Below are positions 42,777-51,846 of a DNA stretch of 64,000 nucleotides, piece after piece. Under the pieces are notes generated by a model, which worked only from the letters and a program-made list of their open reading frames with translations, was not told the origin of the DNA and ran no database searches. The position numbers were made by a program, and so were the translations under genes. How positions within the stretch are numbered: the first letter of the stretch is position 1; every line of letters starts with the position of its first letter. The DNA is from CADCVW01 sp964251385 (lineage in GTDB: Bacteria; Pseudomonadota; Alphaproteobacteria; Sphingomonadales; Sphingomonadaceae), in assembly GCA_964251385.1 (NCBI GenBank), contig CAXUJK010000005.1, positions 62,001-126,000 of the forward strand, in the 5' to 3' direction.

Positions 42777-43781
42777 TCAATCCATCGTCACGACCAGCTT
42801 GCCGATCGCATCGCGCGCGGCAAGCTTCGCGATCGCCGCGCCACCTTGCACCAGCGGCCACGTCCGGCTCACGCGCGGCGCGATTTTCCCTTCGCTCCAC
42901 AGCCGGAACAGCGTCTCGACATGGGCCGCGTTGGCCGCTGGATCGCGCGCGGCGAACGCGCCCCAGAACACCCCGCACACGTCGCAGCTTTTGAGCAGCG
43001 TCAGGTTGAGCGGCAGTCGCGGAATTCCCGCCGGGAAGCCGACGACCAGATACCGCCCTTCCCACGCGATCGACCGCAGCGCGGGCTCGGCATAATCGCC
43101 GCCGACCGGATCGTAGATCACGTCCGCGCCGCCCGAGCCGACCGCGTCCTTGAAACGCAGCGCCAAGGCTTTGGACGCGTCCTTATCGAACGGGCCACGC
43201 GGGTAGACGATCGTCGTGTGCGCCCCCGCCTCGGCCGCGGCTTCGGCTTTCTCCTGCGACGACACCGCCGCCACCACTTTCGCGCCGTATGCCTTGCCGA
43301 GCTCCACGGCGGCCAGCCCGACCCCGCCGGCCGCGCCAAGCACGAGCAGCGTCTGCCCGGCCTGCAGCCGTCCCCGGTCGAGCAAAGCATGGATCGACGT
43401 GGCATAGGTCAGGATCAGCGCCGCCCCTTCCGCGAAGCTGCGCTCGTCGGGCAAGCGCAACGCCGCTTTTTCGTTTACCACCACCTGCTCCTGCAGTCCG
43501 CCGTGCCCCAACATCGCCATGACGCGCGCGCCGATCTCCCAGCCGCTCACGCCTTCCCCGATCGCGACGACCTCGCCCGCGATCTCACCGCCCGGCGCGA
43601 ACGGGCGGGCCGGCTTGAACTGGTATTTGTCCTCGATGATTAGCACGTCGGGATAGTTGATCGCACACGCCCGCACGCGGACGAGGAGCTGGCCGGGACC
43701 GGGTGCGAGGTCGGGCACGTCGGTCAGGACGAGCGTTTCGGGGCCGCCGGGTGCGGTGGAGAGTAAAGCCTTCATCGTCAC
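42777..43781 (-). CDS. NADPH:quinone oxidoreductase (zinc-less MDR)
   Basis: 334 residues (332 from the second Met). GroES-like N-terminal domain, then the Rossmann motif VLGAAGGVGLAAVELGKAYG near 150. No structural zinc cysteines. Reduces quinones or enoyl compounds with NADPH; exact substrate unknown. Followed by palindromic repeat copy 5 on its upstream side. Confidence 0.9.
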   Translation of the reverse strand: MTMKALLSTAPGGPETLVLTDVPDLAPGPGQLLVRVRACAINYPDVLIIEDKYQFKPARPFAPGGEIAGEVVAIGEGVSGWEIGARVMAMLGHGGLQEQVVVNEKAALRLPDERSFAEGAALILTYATSIHALLDRGRLQAGQTLLVLGAAGGVGLAAVELGKAYGAKVVAAVSSQEKAEAAAEAGAHTTIVYPRGPFDKDASKALALRFKDAVGSGGADVIYDPVGGDYAEPALRSIAWEGRYLVVGFPAGIPRLPLNLTLLKSCDVCGVFWGAFAARDPAANAAHVETLFRLWSEGKIAPRVSRTWPLVQGGAAIAKLAARDAIGKLVVTMD

Positions 43782-43791
43782 CTTCCAAACA

Positions 43792-43877
43792 CGTCATCCC
43801 AGCGCATGCTGGGATCTCAGGGCATGATTCTGCCGGCAGTCGAAGCTCGCTGAGATCCCGGCATACGCCGGGATGAC
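43792..43877. repeat. Dispersed 88-bp palindromic repeat, copy 5
   Basis: Left arm CATCCCAGCGCATGCTGGGA and right arm TCCCGGCATACGCCGGGATG, centre GGGCATGATTCTGCC. Located between the quinone oxidoreductase start and the lipoprotein gene stop. Confidence 0.9.
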
Positions 43878-43879
43878 GG

Positions 43880-44242
43880 CTATGGCTTTGGCGCGACCTT
43901 GCCCAGTTCGCGCTTGGCCTCAAACACCGCGTCCGCCGCGTCCGTGCCCGCGCGCGCTGTCCATTGGTCCACGCCCGCCACGATCTGCGGCGCGGTCTGC
44001 CCGTCCAGCGCCTCACGGATGCGGCGGTTGTACTCGACCCGGTCGCTCGCGGCCGCGAACTGACGCCCGCGGATTGCCGTCAGCGCGGCTTCGAACTTGA
44101 TCCGGTCGCGCGGGCCAAGCTCCGCGCGCGCCGCCGCGACGCTCGTCTTGAACGCTTCGGGGGACGAGCCGTCGATCACGGTCGGCGCGGCCTCGCCCAT
44201 CCCGCACCCCGCGAGCAGCAGCGTCAGAACCAGCGCCCGCAC
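43880..44242 (-). CDS. Small lipoprotein (DUF6694-like)
   Basis: 120 residues from GTG 44242, one base after the S46 peptidase stop. Signal with lipobox LLLAGC places lipid on Cys12. The mature part (IDGSSPEAFKTSVAAARAEL ... FEAALTAIRG) resembles DUF6694 lipoproteins. Probably outer-membrane or periplasmic; cotranscribed with the peptidase. Confidence 0.78.
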   Translation of the reverse strand: MRALVLTLLLAGCGMGEAAPTVIDGSSPEAFKTSVAAARAELGPRDRIKFEAALTAIRGRQFAAASDRVEYNRRIREALDGQTAPQIVAGVDQWTARAGTDAADAVFEAKRELGKVAPKP

Positions 44243-44243
44243 G

Positions 44244-46373
44244 TTACGCGTCCAGTTCGGCCAGCAACCGCTGCGCACCGTCCACCCTGTCCATCGTCCA
44301 CAGCATGAATCGGCTGTCGACGTGGATCGTGCGGTTGACTGCCGGGTTGAACATCCAATCCGAAACGACCCCGTCCAGCGTCCCGTCGAACGCCAGCCCC
44401 ACGAACTCGCCGCGCGCGTTGAGCGTCGACGATCCCGAATTGCCGCCCGTGATGTCGACGGTGGACAGGAAATCGACCGGCAGCGTCCGCAGCTTAGGCG
44501 ACGCGTAACGCCCGTAATCCTTCGCCTGGATCAGCTGGATCGCCTTGTCCGGCGCGTCGAACTCGCCCGTGCCGCGCTGCTTGGCCGCCAGCCCCTCCGC
44601 GGTCGTGAACGGCGTCCAGGCGACCCCGTCCTGCAAGCGCCCCGTGACCTTGCCCCAGGTGAAGCGCAGCGACCCGTTGGCATCGGGGTACAAGGTCTTG
44701 CCCTGACTCGCCGCATAGGCAAGCCGCGCCTGCATGTACGCGGACCGCGCGCGCTGAATGTCGCCGGCCCGATCCTTGATCGCGTTCTCGGTCGCCAGGT
44801 CCTCATCGTAGGTGGCAACCGCCAACCGAACGAAAGGATCGCTCGACGCACGCATCTGCGCGGGCGTCATGGCCAACAACGCCTGCCGATTCGCCAGCGT
44901 GCCGAGCTTGGTTCCCCCATACAGCGCGTCCATCGACATGCCCGCGAATGCCGCATCGAAGCTCTTGTGGCGCTCGGCGGCGGGCAGCTTGCGGTACTCG
45001 GTCAACGCCGCCTCGAACAGGTGCCGGTCGACCGCCGGATCGTACCGCCGGTCGATCGCGACCAAACTCTGGTCGAAGAACAGCCGGTCGCGGTCCTGGT
45101 ACCCCGCCTCGCGCTGCGCGTCGGGCTTAGTCTGTTCCTGCGACCAGCGGTACCCGCGGCGCGCCACCGAGAACATCTGCGCGCGGCCCAGCAGCCCGCG
45201 CCGAACCGCCGCCGCCTGCTCCGCCTGATCGACCGCGATCAGCCGGTCGAGCTCGGCGATGCTCGCCCCGTACTGCGCCCGCCGCCCCGCGTCCGCGTTG
45301 ACCCACGCCCGGAACGCCGCCTCGTCCGCAGCCTTCTTGCCGACCAGCCCGAGCGCTTCGGCCCCCGACATCTGGCCGATGAAGTTCTTCTTGGTGTTGT
45401 CCGCGCCCTTGATGATCGACGCGTACTTGATCGTGGCGTCCGGATTGCCCGCCGTCGCCTGCGCGATGCCGTCCGAATATTCGGTCAGCAGCCGCTGCGT
45501 CAGCGGGTACATCTGCGCGAACTGGAACCGGACTTCGTCCGCCGTGCGGTGTCGGTTGGTCGTGCCCGGGAACCCTGCCAGCATGACGAAGTCGCCTTCC
45601 TCGATCCCCGTCTTGGCGACCTTGAGGAATGCTTTGGGCTTGAACGGTACGTTCTCCTTGGCGAAGGGCGCGGCCGAACCGTCGGGCGCGACGTAGGCAC
45701 GGTAAAAGCCGAAATCGCCCGTGTGCCGCGGCCACTGCCAATTGTCCGTCTCGCCGCCGAAATTGCCGATCCCGCCCGCGGGCGCATAGGCGAGGCGCAC
45801 GTCCTTGATCTCCAGCTGCTGCTGCAGGAAGTATGTCGCGCCGCCGTAGTAAGGCCGCACGTCGCAGCGCCGGCTCGGCTGCTTCTCGCACGTCGACACG
45901 AGATCCTTGCGGTTCGCCTCCAGCCGGTCGTACCGCGCCCGCCCCGTCAGCTGCGCCGCTCCAGCCAGCATACCCGTCGTGACATCGCGCAGATCCTCGA
46001 TGACGTAGATGCGCGTGCCGGGCGCGGCGGGCAGTTCGTCCGCCATCGTCTTCGCCAAAAAGCCGTCCGTCAGGTAGTCCTGGCCCGGCTTCGAATTATA
46101 CTGGATCGACCCGTACACGCAGTGATGGTTGGTCGCGACGAGGCCCTGCGGCGACAGGAATGCCGCCGAACAGCCGCCCAGAGACGCGATCGCGGTCAGC
46201 GGCGGCGTCTGCAGATTGCCGAGCTGCGCCGTGTCGAGCTTGAGCCCGGCGCGCTTCAGCTGATCCGCGATCTTCGGCGTCTGGCTGGGCAGCCACATGC
46301 CTTCATCTGCGAGCGCGGGAACGGAGGTCAGGGTCAGTGCGGTGGCGGCGAGCAGAGTTCTACGCATGGTCAT
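44244..46373 (-). CDS. S46 family dipeptidyl-peptidase
   Basis: 709 residues with a signal peptide (LLAATALTLTSVPALAD). S46 motifs: LVATNHHCVYG (His), DNWQWPRHTGDF (Asp) and ITGGNSGSSTLN (Ser), in the DPP7/DPP11 order. Removes dipeptides from the N-terminus of peptides in the periplasm. Common in sphingomonads and Bacteroidetes. Upstream of, and coupled with, the small lipoprotein gene. Confidence 0.95.
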   Translation of the reverse strand: MTMRRTLLAATALTLTSVPALADEGMWLPSQTPKIADQLKRAGLKLDTAQLGNLQTPPLTAIASLGGCSAAFLSPQGLVATNHHCVYGSIQYNSKPGQDYLTDGFLAKTMADELPAAPGTRIYVIEDLRDVTTGMLAGAAQLTGRARYDRLEANRKDLVSTCEKQPSRRCDVRPYYGGATYFLQQQLEIKDVRLAYAPAGGIGNFGGETDNWQWPRHTGDFGFYRAYVAPDGSAAPFAKENVPFKPKAFLKVAKTGIEEGDFVMLAGFPGTTNRHRTADEVRFQFAQMYPLTQRLLTEYSDGIAQATAGNPDATIKYASIIKGADNTKKNFIGQMSGAEALGLVGKKAADEAAFRAWVNADAGRRAQYGASIAELDRLIAVDQAEQAAAVRRGLLGRAQMFSVARRGYRWSQEQTKPDAQREAGYQDRDRLFFDQSLVAIDRRYDPAVDRHLFEAALTEYRKLPAAERHKSFDAAFAGMSMDALYGGTKLGTLANRQALLAMTPAQMRASSDPFVRLAVATYDEDLATENAIKDRAGDIQRARSAYMQARLAYAASQGKTLYPDANGSLRFTWGKVTGRLQDGVAWTPFTTAEGLAAKQRGTGEFDAPDKAIQLIQAKDYGRYASPKLRTLPVDFLSTVDITGGNSGSSTLNARGEFVGLAFDGTLDGVVSDWMFNPAVNRTIHVDSRFMLWTMDRVDGAQRLLAELDA

Positions 46374-46424
46374 CCTCTTCAGTGTCGGCGTTTTAACCGA
46401 CGATGAAGCGGTATGATGTCGCGG

Positions 46425-47063
46425 TCAATGCGTGTACCGCGCCGTCGTTTTCGCCGCCACTTCGTCCGCGCCGACGCCGTCAGCCAGCTCGATCAGCCGG
46501 AAATCGCTCGCATGATCCGGCCGCTGGAACACGGCCAAGTCAGTCACGATCATGTCGACCGCATTCTTCCCCGTCAGCGGCAACGTGCACGCCGGAATGA
46601 ACTTGGGCGACCCGTCCTTCGACGTGTGCTCCATGACGACGATGATCTTCTTGACGCCCGCGACCAGATCCATCGCCCCGCCCATGCCCTTGATCATCTT
46701 GCCCGGGATCATCCAGTTGGCGATGTCGCCGCCTTCGGACACTTCCATCGCGCCGAGCACGGTGAGGTCGATGTGCCCACCCCGGATCATCGCGAAGCTG
46801 TCGGCGGACGAGAAATAACTCGACGACGGCAGCTCGGAAATCGTCTGCTTGCCCGCGTTGATAAGGTCGGGGTCGACTTCGTCGTCATAGGGAAACGGTC
46901 CGATACCGAGCATGCCGTTTTCGGACTGCAACGTCACCTCGATGCCGTCGGGCACGTTGTTGGCAACCAAGGTCGGGATGCCGATGCCGAGATTGACGTA
47001 GAACCCGTCGCGCAGCTCCTTGGCGGCACGCGCTGCCATTCGATTCCGATCCCAAGCCATCAA
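46425..47063 (-). CDS. scoB: 3-oxoacid CoA-transferase subunit B
   Basis: 212 residues. The catalytic glutamate is in LQSENGMLGIGP; substrate loop GGHIDLTVLGAMEVS present. With subunit A it moves CoA from succinyl-CoA to acetoacetate or related acids. The start overlaps the upstream 148-residue gene by four bases. Confidence 0.94.
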   Translation of the reverse strand: MMAWDRNRMAARAAKELRDGFYVNLGIGIPTLVANNVPDGIEVTLQSENGMLGIGPFPYDDEVDPDLINAGKQTISELPSSSYFSSADSFAMIRGGHIDLTVLGAMEVSEGGDIANWMIPGKMIKGMGGAMDLVAGVKKIIVVMEHTSKDGSPKFIPACTLPLTGKNAVDMIVTDLAVFQRPDHASDFRLIELADGVGADEVAAKTTARYTH

Positions 47064-47506
47064 CCAGCCTCCAGCTTTACAAAGAAAGCGGCTGTTTTCG
47101 CTTTACAGTTAGCCGGCAGCTTCTTCCTGCCCTCGTGTCGCCAGCCCACAGCCTCCATTTCCTCTTTGACAGCCCATCCCGCCCACACGGTGGTATCACG
47201 GTGGCCGTAATCTGGACCAACGGCTTCCTGCAGAAGCGGATCAACCCCAGCCATCGGTGCCTCGCCGCCTTCTGCCGCCTGCACCGCGGCCTGAACTCCA
47301 GCCTCAGAACGGACCAGTTTCTCAATTGCCTGAACAACTCGGTGCGTGCGTTCGTGACCTCCGCCCAGCCGCTCGAGTAGTCCATGTCGAGCAATCAGCT
47401 CCAAGATCCCTTCGGCTTCTTCAGAACCATTCTTCATGGCGTTTTCGTAAAGGATGTTGGTCTGCTTGTGAGTGAGCGCCTCGAGCCGCTCTTTGGTCCA
47501 CTTCAT
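47060..47506 (-). CDS. Unknown gene between CoA-transferase subunits
   Basis: 148 residues, soluble, no recognised family. N-terminal MKWTKERLEALTHKQTNILY is helical; the middle has charged helices, and the end (TTVWAGWAVKEEMEAVGWRH) is rich in Trp. Four-base overlaps on both sides tie it translationally to scoA and scoB. Composition is AT-richer than its neighbours, which suggests a later insertion into the operon without breaking it. Confidence 0.72.
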   Translation of the reverse strand: MKWTKERLEALTHKQTNILYENAMKNGSEEAEGILELIARHGLLERLGGGHERTHRVVQAIEKLVRSEAGVQAAVQAAEGGEAPMAGVDPLLQEAVGPDYGHRDTTVWAGWAVKEEMEAVGWRHEGRKKLPANCKAKTAAFFVKLEAG

Positions 47507-48210
47507 GCCAGCTCCCGCGGGCGCACGGTCCGAAACTCAATTTTCTTGTCGTACGGCGCGCCCACGATCACGCGCTTCACATAAATGCCCGGCAGATGGA
47601 TCGCGTCCGGATCGAGCGTTCCCACGGGTACGATCTCCTCGACTTCCGCCACGCACACGCGGCCGGCCGTCGCCATCGGCTGGTTGAAGTTGCGCGCGGT
47701 CTTGCGGAATTGCAGGTTGCCCGACTCGTCCGCGCGCCAGCCCTTGATGATCGCCAGGTCCGCGCGGATACCGCGCTCCAGGATGTACTCCTCGCCATCG
47801 AAGGTGCGGACTTCCTTGCCTTCGGCGACCTGCGTGCCGACACCCGTCTTGGTGTAGAAACCGGGGATCCCCGCGCCGCCCGCCCGGCAGCGCTCGGCAA
47901 GCGTGCCTTGCGGGCAGAACTCGACCTCGAGTTCGCCGGACAGATACTGCCGCTCGAACTCCTTGTTCTCGCCGACATAGGACGAGATCATCTTGCGCAC
48001 CGCCTTTGTGCGCAGCAGCTTGCCCAAACCTTCGCCGTCGATCCCGGCGTTGTTTGACGCGATCGTGAGGTCGCGCACGCCCGACGCGACGATCGCGTCG
48101 ATCAGCCGTTCCGGGATCCCGCACAACCCGAACCCGCCCGCGCACAAGGTCATGCCGTCGTGCAGCAGACCTTCGAGCGCGGCGGCGGCATCCGGGTAGA
48201 TCTTGCGCAT
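47503..48210 (-). CDS. scoA: 3-oxoacid CoA-transferase subunit A
   Basis: 235 residues from MRKIYPDAAAAL. GGFGLCGIPERLIDAIVASG is the subunit A signature, followed by TIASNNAGIDGEGLG. The start overlaps the SCP2 gene stop by one base (TGATG). An extended frame to 48342 would overlap that gene and is rejected. Confidence 0.94.
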   Translation of the reverse strand: MRKIYPDAAAALEGLLHDGMTLCAGGFGLCGIPERLIDAIVASGVRDLTIASNNAGIDGEGLGKLLRTKAVRKMISSYVGENKEFERQYLSGELEVEFCPQGTLAERCRAGGAGIPGFYTKTGVGTQVAEGKEVRTFDGEEYILERGIRADLAIIKGWRADESGNLQFRKTARNFNQPMATAGRVCVAEVEEIVPVGTLDPDAIHLPGIYVKRVIVGAPYDKKIEFRTVRPRELA

Positions 48211-48506
48211 CAGCCCATCTTGCCCAGCACCGACTGCAGCTGCATCGCGTTGGACATGTCGCCCTCGACCTTGAGCTTGCCTTGCATGAACGCGGTCATT
48301 CCGTCGAGCTGGCCCGACGACATCGCTTCCCAATCGCTCCACGCAACCTTGATCGTCGTGTCCGCCGCGCCGTCGTCCGCGCTCGCCTGACCCGCGACGC
48401 CGTCGAGCATCACCGCGCCTTCCGAACCGAAGTCGAGCTTGACCCGCTTGTTGGGGATGAACGCCTTCACGTCGTTCAGCTTGGTGATCATCTCGTCCTT
48501 GGTCAT
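48210..48506 (-). CDS. SCP2 sterol-binding family protein
   Basis: 98 residues covering a full SCP2 domain: KLDFGSEGAVMLDGV at the centre and GKLKVEGDMSNAMQLQSVLG at the end. Binds fatty acyl or sterol-like lipids. First gene of the CoA-transferase operon, which fits a fatty-acid or ketone-body route. Confidence 0.9.
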   Translation of the reverse strand: MTKDEMITKLNDVKAFIPNKRVKLDFGSEGAVMLDGVAGQASADDGAADTTIKVAWSDWEAMSSGQLDGMTAFMQGKLKVEGDMSNAMQLQSVLGKMG

Positions 48507-48570
48507 GCGAACTGCTCCTGAAGGTTCACGCGATCGATAGCCGCGCGCTCGCGGACTGCCAACTCCCACT

Positions 48571-48649
48571 CCGACTTGGCTGAGCTTGTAGAAGCCCTCT
48601 CCTTCTTGCACGGAGAAAGGAAGGGCTTCGACAAGCTCAGCCAAGTCGG
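48571..48649. repeat. Second type of long palindrome (REP-like)
   Basis: Two 28-base arms with one mismatch and a 23-base loop. The arms include CTTGGCTGAGCTTGTAGAAG and CTTCGACAAGCTCAGCCAAG. Core TTCGACAAGCTCAG differs entirely from the 88-bp repeat family. It lies between divergent SCP2 and ThDP-enzyme genes. Confidence 0.85.
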
Positions 48650-48684
48650 CCGGAGTGAGCAAGCGCGCGCAACGAGGTAGAACC

Positions 48685-50337
48685 ATGACCCAGCGAACCG
48701 GCGGCCGCATCCTCGTCGATCAGCTCGTGCTCCAGGGATGCGATCGCATCTTCTGCGTGCCCGGGGAGTCTTATCTCGCCGCGCTGGACGCATTGCACGA
48801 CACACCGCAGATCGACCTCGTCGTGTGCCGGCAGGAAGGCGGCGTCGCCTACGCGGCCGAGGCCGACGGCAAGCTGACCGGTCGCCCGGGCGTCGCGTTC
48901 GTCACCCGCGGCCCCGGCGCTACCAACGCCGCGATCGGGGTTCACACCGCGATGCAGGACTCCACGCCGATGCTGCTTCTCATCGGCGACGTCGCGCGCC
49001 CGAACCGCGACCGCGAGGGATTTCAGGAAATCGACTTCGCGGCCATGTTCGCGCCGGTCGCCAAGTGGGTGGGCCGATGCGACGACGCGGCGCGCCTGCC
49101 CGAGTACATCGCCCGCGCCTATGCCGTCGCGATGAGCGGTCGCCCCGGTCCCGTCGCCCTCGCCTTGCCCGAGGACATGCTGACCGACACCGCGGTCGCG
49201 ATCGACCGCCCCCGCGTCCACGTTCCCGCGCAGGCGGCCGACCCGCTCGCCATCGACGCCATGATGACGCTGATCGCGGACGCCGCCGCGCCGATCGCGA
49301 TCGTCGGCGGCGCGGGCTGGTCCCCCGCCGCCGCGCACGCGTTCGCAAGCTTCGCCGAGCGCATCGGCCTTCCGGTCGCATGCGCGTTCCGCCGACAGGA
49401 CGCGATCCGGAACGACAGCGCGGTCTACGCGGGCAATCTGGGATACGGCCCCAACCCGAAGCTGGTCGCGCGCGTCCGCGACGCCGACCTCATCCTCGCC
49501 GTCGGCGCGCGCTTGGGCGAGGCGACCACCGACGGCTACACGCTCATCACGCCCGACCACCCCGGCCAGACGCTCGTCCATGTCCACCCCGACCCGAACG
49601 AGCTCGGTCGCGCCTACCGCGTCGACCTCCCGATCTGCGCCGACATGCGCGAGTTCTGCGAGATGGCGGACGCTTGGCACGACGAGATCATCCACTTCGA
49701 CGCCGGACGCGAGGCGCACGCCGAATGGCTCGCCTGGAGCACGGCCGAGCCGACGGACGCGACGCTCGACCTCGGCCAAGTCGCCACGCACATGCTCGCT
49801 ACCCTCCCCGCCGACACGATCATCTGCAACGGCGCGGGTAATTTTTCGGGATGGTGGCACCGCTATTGGCGCTACGGCGAGAGCCCAAGCCAGCTCGCTC
49901 CCACCAACGGTTCGATGGGCTACGGCCTCCCCGCCGCGATCGCCGCCGCGCTGCGCTTTCGGGACCGCCAAGTCGTATGCATCGCGGGCGACGGCGACTT
50001 CCTCATGAACGGCCAGGAATTGGCGACGGCCGTCCGCTATGGCTGCCGCATGCTGATCCTCGTCGTCGACAACGCGAGCTACGGCACGATCCGCATGCAC
50101 CAGGAGCGCGAATATCCCGGCCGGGTCGCGGGTACCGACCTCGCCAACCCCGATTTCGCCGTGCTCGCGCGGGCGTACCGCGCGTGGTCCGCCACCGTCG
50201 AGCGCACCGAAGAATTTGCGGACGCCCTCGCCACCGCCCGCGAACAGTCCGGCGTCGCGCTGCTCCACCTGAAAACCGACGTCGAGCAGATCAGCACGGG
50301 AACGACGATCACCAAACTGAGAAGCCGCACGCGCTGA
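48685..50337 (+). CDS. Thiamine-diphosphate enzyme, acetolactate synthase-like
   Basis: 550 residues. The three-domain ThDP architecture is present: catalytic Glu in FCVPGESYLAAL, central domain, and the metal-ThDP motif GDGDFLMNGQEL ending in VVDNASYGT. Family includes acetolactate synthase, glyoxylate carboligase and others; lack of a small subunit gene and the distance from ilv genes argue against a true IlvB. Substrate unknown. Confidence 0.9.
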   Translation: MTQRTGGRILVDQLVLQGCDRIFCVPGESYLAALDALHDTPQIDLVVCRQEGGVAYAAEADGKLTGRPGVAFVTRGPGATNAAIGVHTAMQDSTPMLLLIGDVARPNRDREGFQEIDFAAMFAPVAKWVGRCDDAARLPEYIARAYAVAMSGRPGPVALALPEDMLTDTAVAIDRPRVHVPAQAADPLAIDAMMTLIADAAAPIAIVGGAGWSPAAAHAFASFAERIGLPVACAFRRQDAIRNDSAVYAGNLGYGPNPKLVARVRDADLILAVGARLGEATTDGYTLITPDHPGQTLVHVHPDPNELGRAYRVDLPICADMREFCEMADAWHDEIIHFDAGREAHAEWLAWSTAEPTDATLDLGQVATHMLATLPADTIICNGAGNFSGWWHRYWRYGESPSQLAPTNGSMGYGLPAAIAAALRFRDRQVVCIAGDGDFLMNGQELATAVRYGCRMLILVVDNASYGTIRMHQEREYPGRVAGTDLANPDFAVLARAYRAWSATVERTEEFADALATAREQSGVALLHLKTDVEQISTGTTITKLRSRTR

Positions 50338-50347
50338 AAAGCAAGAA

Positions 50348-50376
50348 GGCCGCTCCCGGTGTTCCCGGAAGCGGCC
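50348..50376. terminator. Hairpin terminator
   Basis: Stem GGCCGCT/AGCGGCC with an inner CCGG/CCGG pairing, just after the ThDP enzyme stop. No T-run. It lies between two convergent genes. Confidence 0.6.
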
Positions 50377-50418
50377 CCTCGCGTCGCGCGTACCCTCAGA
50401 TACGCAATCGACTAAGAT

Positions 50419-50601
50419 TTAGATGTCGTCGCCGAGCTTGCCCTTGATCGTGCCCGCGACGTCGTGCGCGGTACCCTCGGTCTGCTGGGCCTTGCCCTCG
50501 TTCTCGAGCTTCTTGTTGTCGGTCGCATCGCCCAGACCTTCCTTGACGTTGCCCACGACCTTGTCGCCGAGAGCCTTGGCCTTGTCCACGAATTCACCCA
50601 T
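50419..50601 (-). CDS. CsbD family stress protein
   Basis: 60 residues: MGEFVDKAKALGDKVVGNVK followed by the CsbD core (EGLGDATDNKKLENEGKAQQ). Intrinsically disordered small protein, stress-induced in other bacteria. GGAGG is just before the ATG. Confidence 0.93.
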   Translation of the reverse strand: MGEFVDKAKALGDKVVGNVKEGLGDATDNKKLENEGKAQQTEGTAHDVAGTIKGKLGDDI

Positions 50602-50678
50602 GAAAAACCTCCTCGTGCACGCTCGCGCAAAATGCAGCGACGTTACGGGTCTATAACAAGCATGGAGGCCGGCGGTTC

Positions 50679-51557
50679 CTAGATCAGCCCCGCCAGGGGA
50701 CTGGACGGATCCGCGTACCGCCGCTTGCCCATCCGTCCCGCTTGGTAGGCAAGCCGCCCCGCCTCCACCGCCAGCTTCATCGCGCGCGCCATCGCTATGG
50801 GGTCCTTGGCCTCCGCGATCGCGGTGTTCATGAGCACGCCGTCGCAGCCGAGCTCCATCGCCACCGCCGCGTCCGACGCGGTGCCGACCCCTGCGTCGAC
50901 GAGCACGGGAACGCGCGCCTGTTCCACGATGATGCGGATCATGACCGGGTTCTGCAGGCCGAGCCCGGATCCGATCGGCGCGCCCAGCGGCATGATGGCG
51001 ACCGCGCCCGCATCCTCCAATCGCCGCGACGCAATCGGATCGTCTGCGCAATACACCATCGGCTGGAAGCCTTCGTTCGCCAGCACCTCCGTCGCGCGCA
51101 GTGTCTCGAGCATGTCCGGGTACAGCGTCTTGGCCTCCCCCAGCACCTCGAGCTTGACCAACGTCCACCCGCCCGCCTCGCGCGCCAGCCGCAGCGTGCG
51201 GACTGCGTCGTCGCCGGTGAAGCAGCCTGCGGTGTTGGGCAGGTAGGTGATCTTCCTGGGATCGATATAGTCCATCAGCATGGGCGCGTGCCGGTCCGAC
51301 ACGTTGACGCGCCGCACCGCCACCGTGACGATCTCCGCCCCCGACGCCGCGACCGCCGCCGCGTTCTGCGCGAAATCCTTGTACTTGCCAGTGCCGACGA
51401 TCAGCCGGGAGTTGAACGTTCGCCCCGCGACGGTCCAGCTGTCGGAGCGTGGCGTCGCGACCGGCGCGGCCGGCACATCCGGCGGAAGCACAGCCGCGTC
51501 CGCCTGCATGCCCAACGCGTCCTGCAGGTTCACCAGACCCGTTTCCTCCACAGCCAT
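50679..51557 (-). CDS. thiG: Thiazole synthase
   Basis: 292 residues; TIM barrel that forms the thiazole ring of thiamine from DXP, ThiS-thiocarboxylate and an imine. Motifs RLIVGTGKYKD, TVAVRRVN, LPNTAGC and KLEVLGEAKTLYPD are present. The first 30 residues extend beyond the usual family N-terminus. The start overlaps the thiS stop by one base. Confidence 0.95.
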   Translation of the reverse strand: MAVEETGLVNLQDALGMQADAAVLPPDVPAAPVATPRSDSWTVAGRTFNSRLIVGTGKYKDFAQNAAAVAASGAEIVTVAVRRVNVSDRHAPMLMDYIDPRKITYLPNTAGCFTGDDAVRTLRLAREAGGWTLVKLEVLGEAKTLYPDMLETLRATEVLANEGFQPMVYCADDPIASRRLEDAGAVAIMPLGAPIGSGLGLQNPVMIRIIVEQARVPVLVDAGVGTASDAAVAMELGCDGVLMNTAIAEAKDPIAMARAMKLAVEAGRLAYQAGRMGKRRYADPSSPLAGLI

Positions 51558-51775
51558 CAACCGCCCCCTACGAATGTCACGATTTCGAGGTCGTCGCCGT
51601 CCTCGACCAGCACATCGCCCAAGGTCGAACGCGGTACGATCGTCAGGTTGCGCTCGACCGCGACCTTGGCGGGTTCCAACCCCAACTCGCCCGCGAGTTC
51701 GAGCAACGTCATGCCCGCGTGAACGCGCCGATGCTCGCCATTCACGCGTATGCTCAGGGTACCGTCTGCCGTCAT
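51557..51775 (-). CDS. thiS: Sulfur carrier protein ThiS
   Basis: 72 residues from MTADGTLSIRVNGEHRRVHA; beta-grasp fold ending in FVGGG, whose C-terminal glycines carry the thiocarboxylate. The long in-frame extension upstream is not family-like. I see no TPP riboswitch in the short 71-base gap to divergent aroQ. Confidence 0.92.
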   Translation of the reverse strand: MTADGTLSIRVNGEHRRVHAGMTLLELAGELGLEPAKVAVERNLTIVPRSTLGDVLVEDGDDLEIVTFVGGG

Positions 51776-51846
51776 CTGATCGTCCGGGTTTGTGTGTGCG
51801 TAACGCCGGATATAGAGCGCGAGGCCAGCAACCGCCAAGGCGAACC

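Noticed and set aside
44097..46406. 769-residue plus-strand frame opposite the S46 peptidase
   Set aside because: Arg-rich antisense frame typical of high-GC DNA; the peptidase on the other strand has all catalytic motifs.
48637..50268. 543-residue minus-strand frame opposite the ThDP enzyme
   Set aside because: Composition dominated by Arg, Gly, Val and Ala, with no motifs; antisense shadow.
51776..51846. TPP riboswitch before thiS-thiG
   Set aside because: The gap is only 71 bases and shows no THI-box strings.
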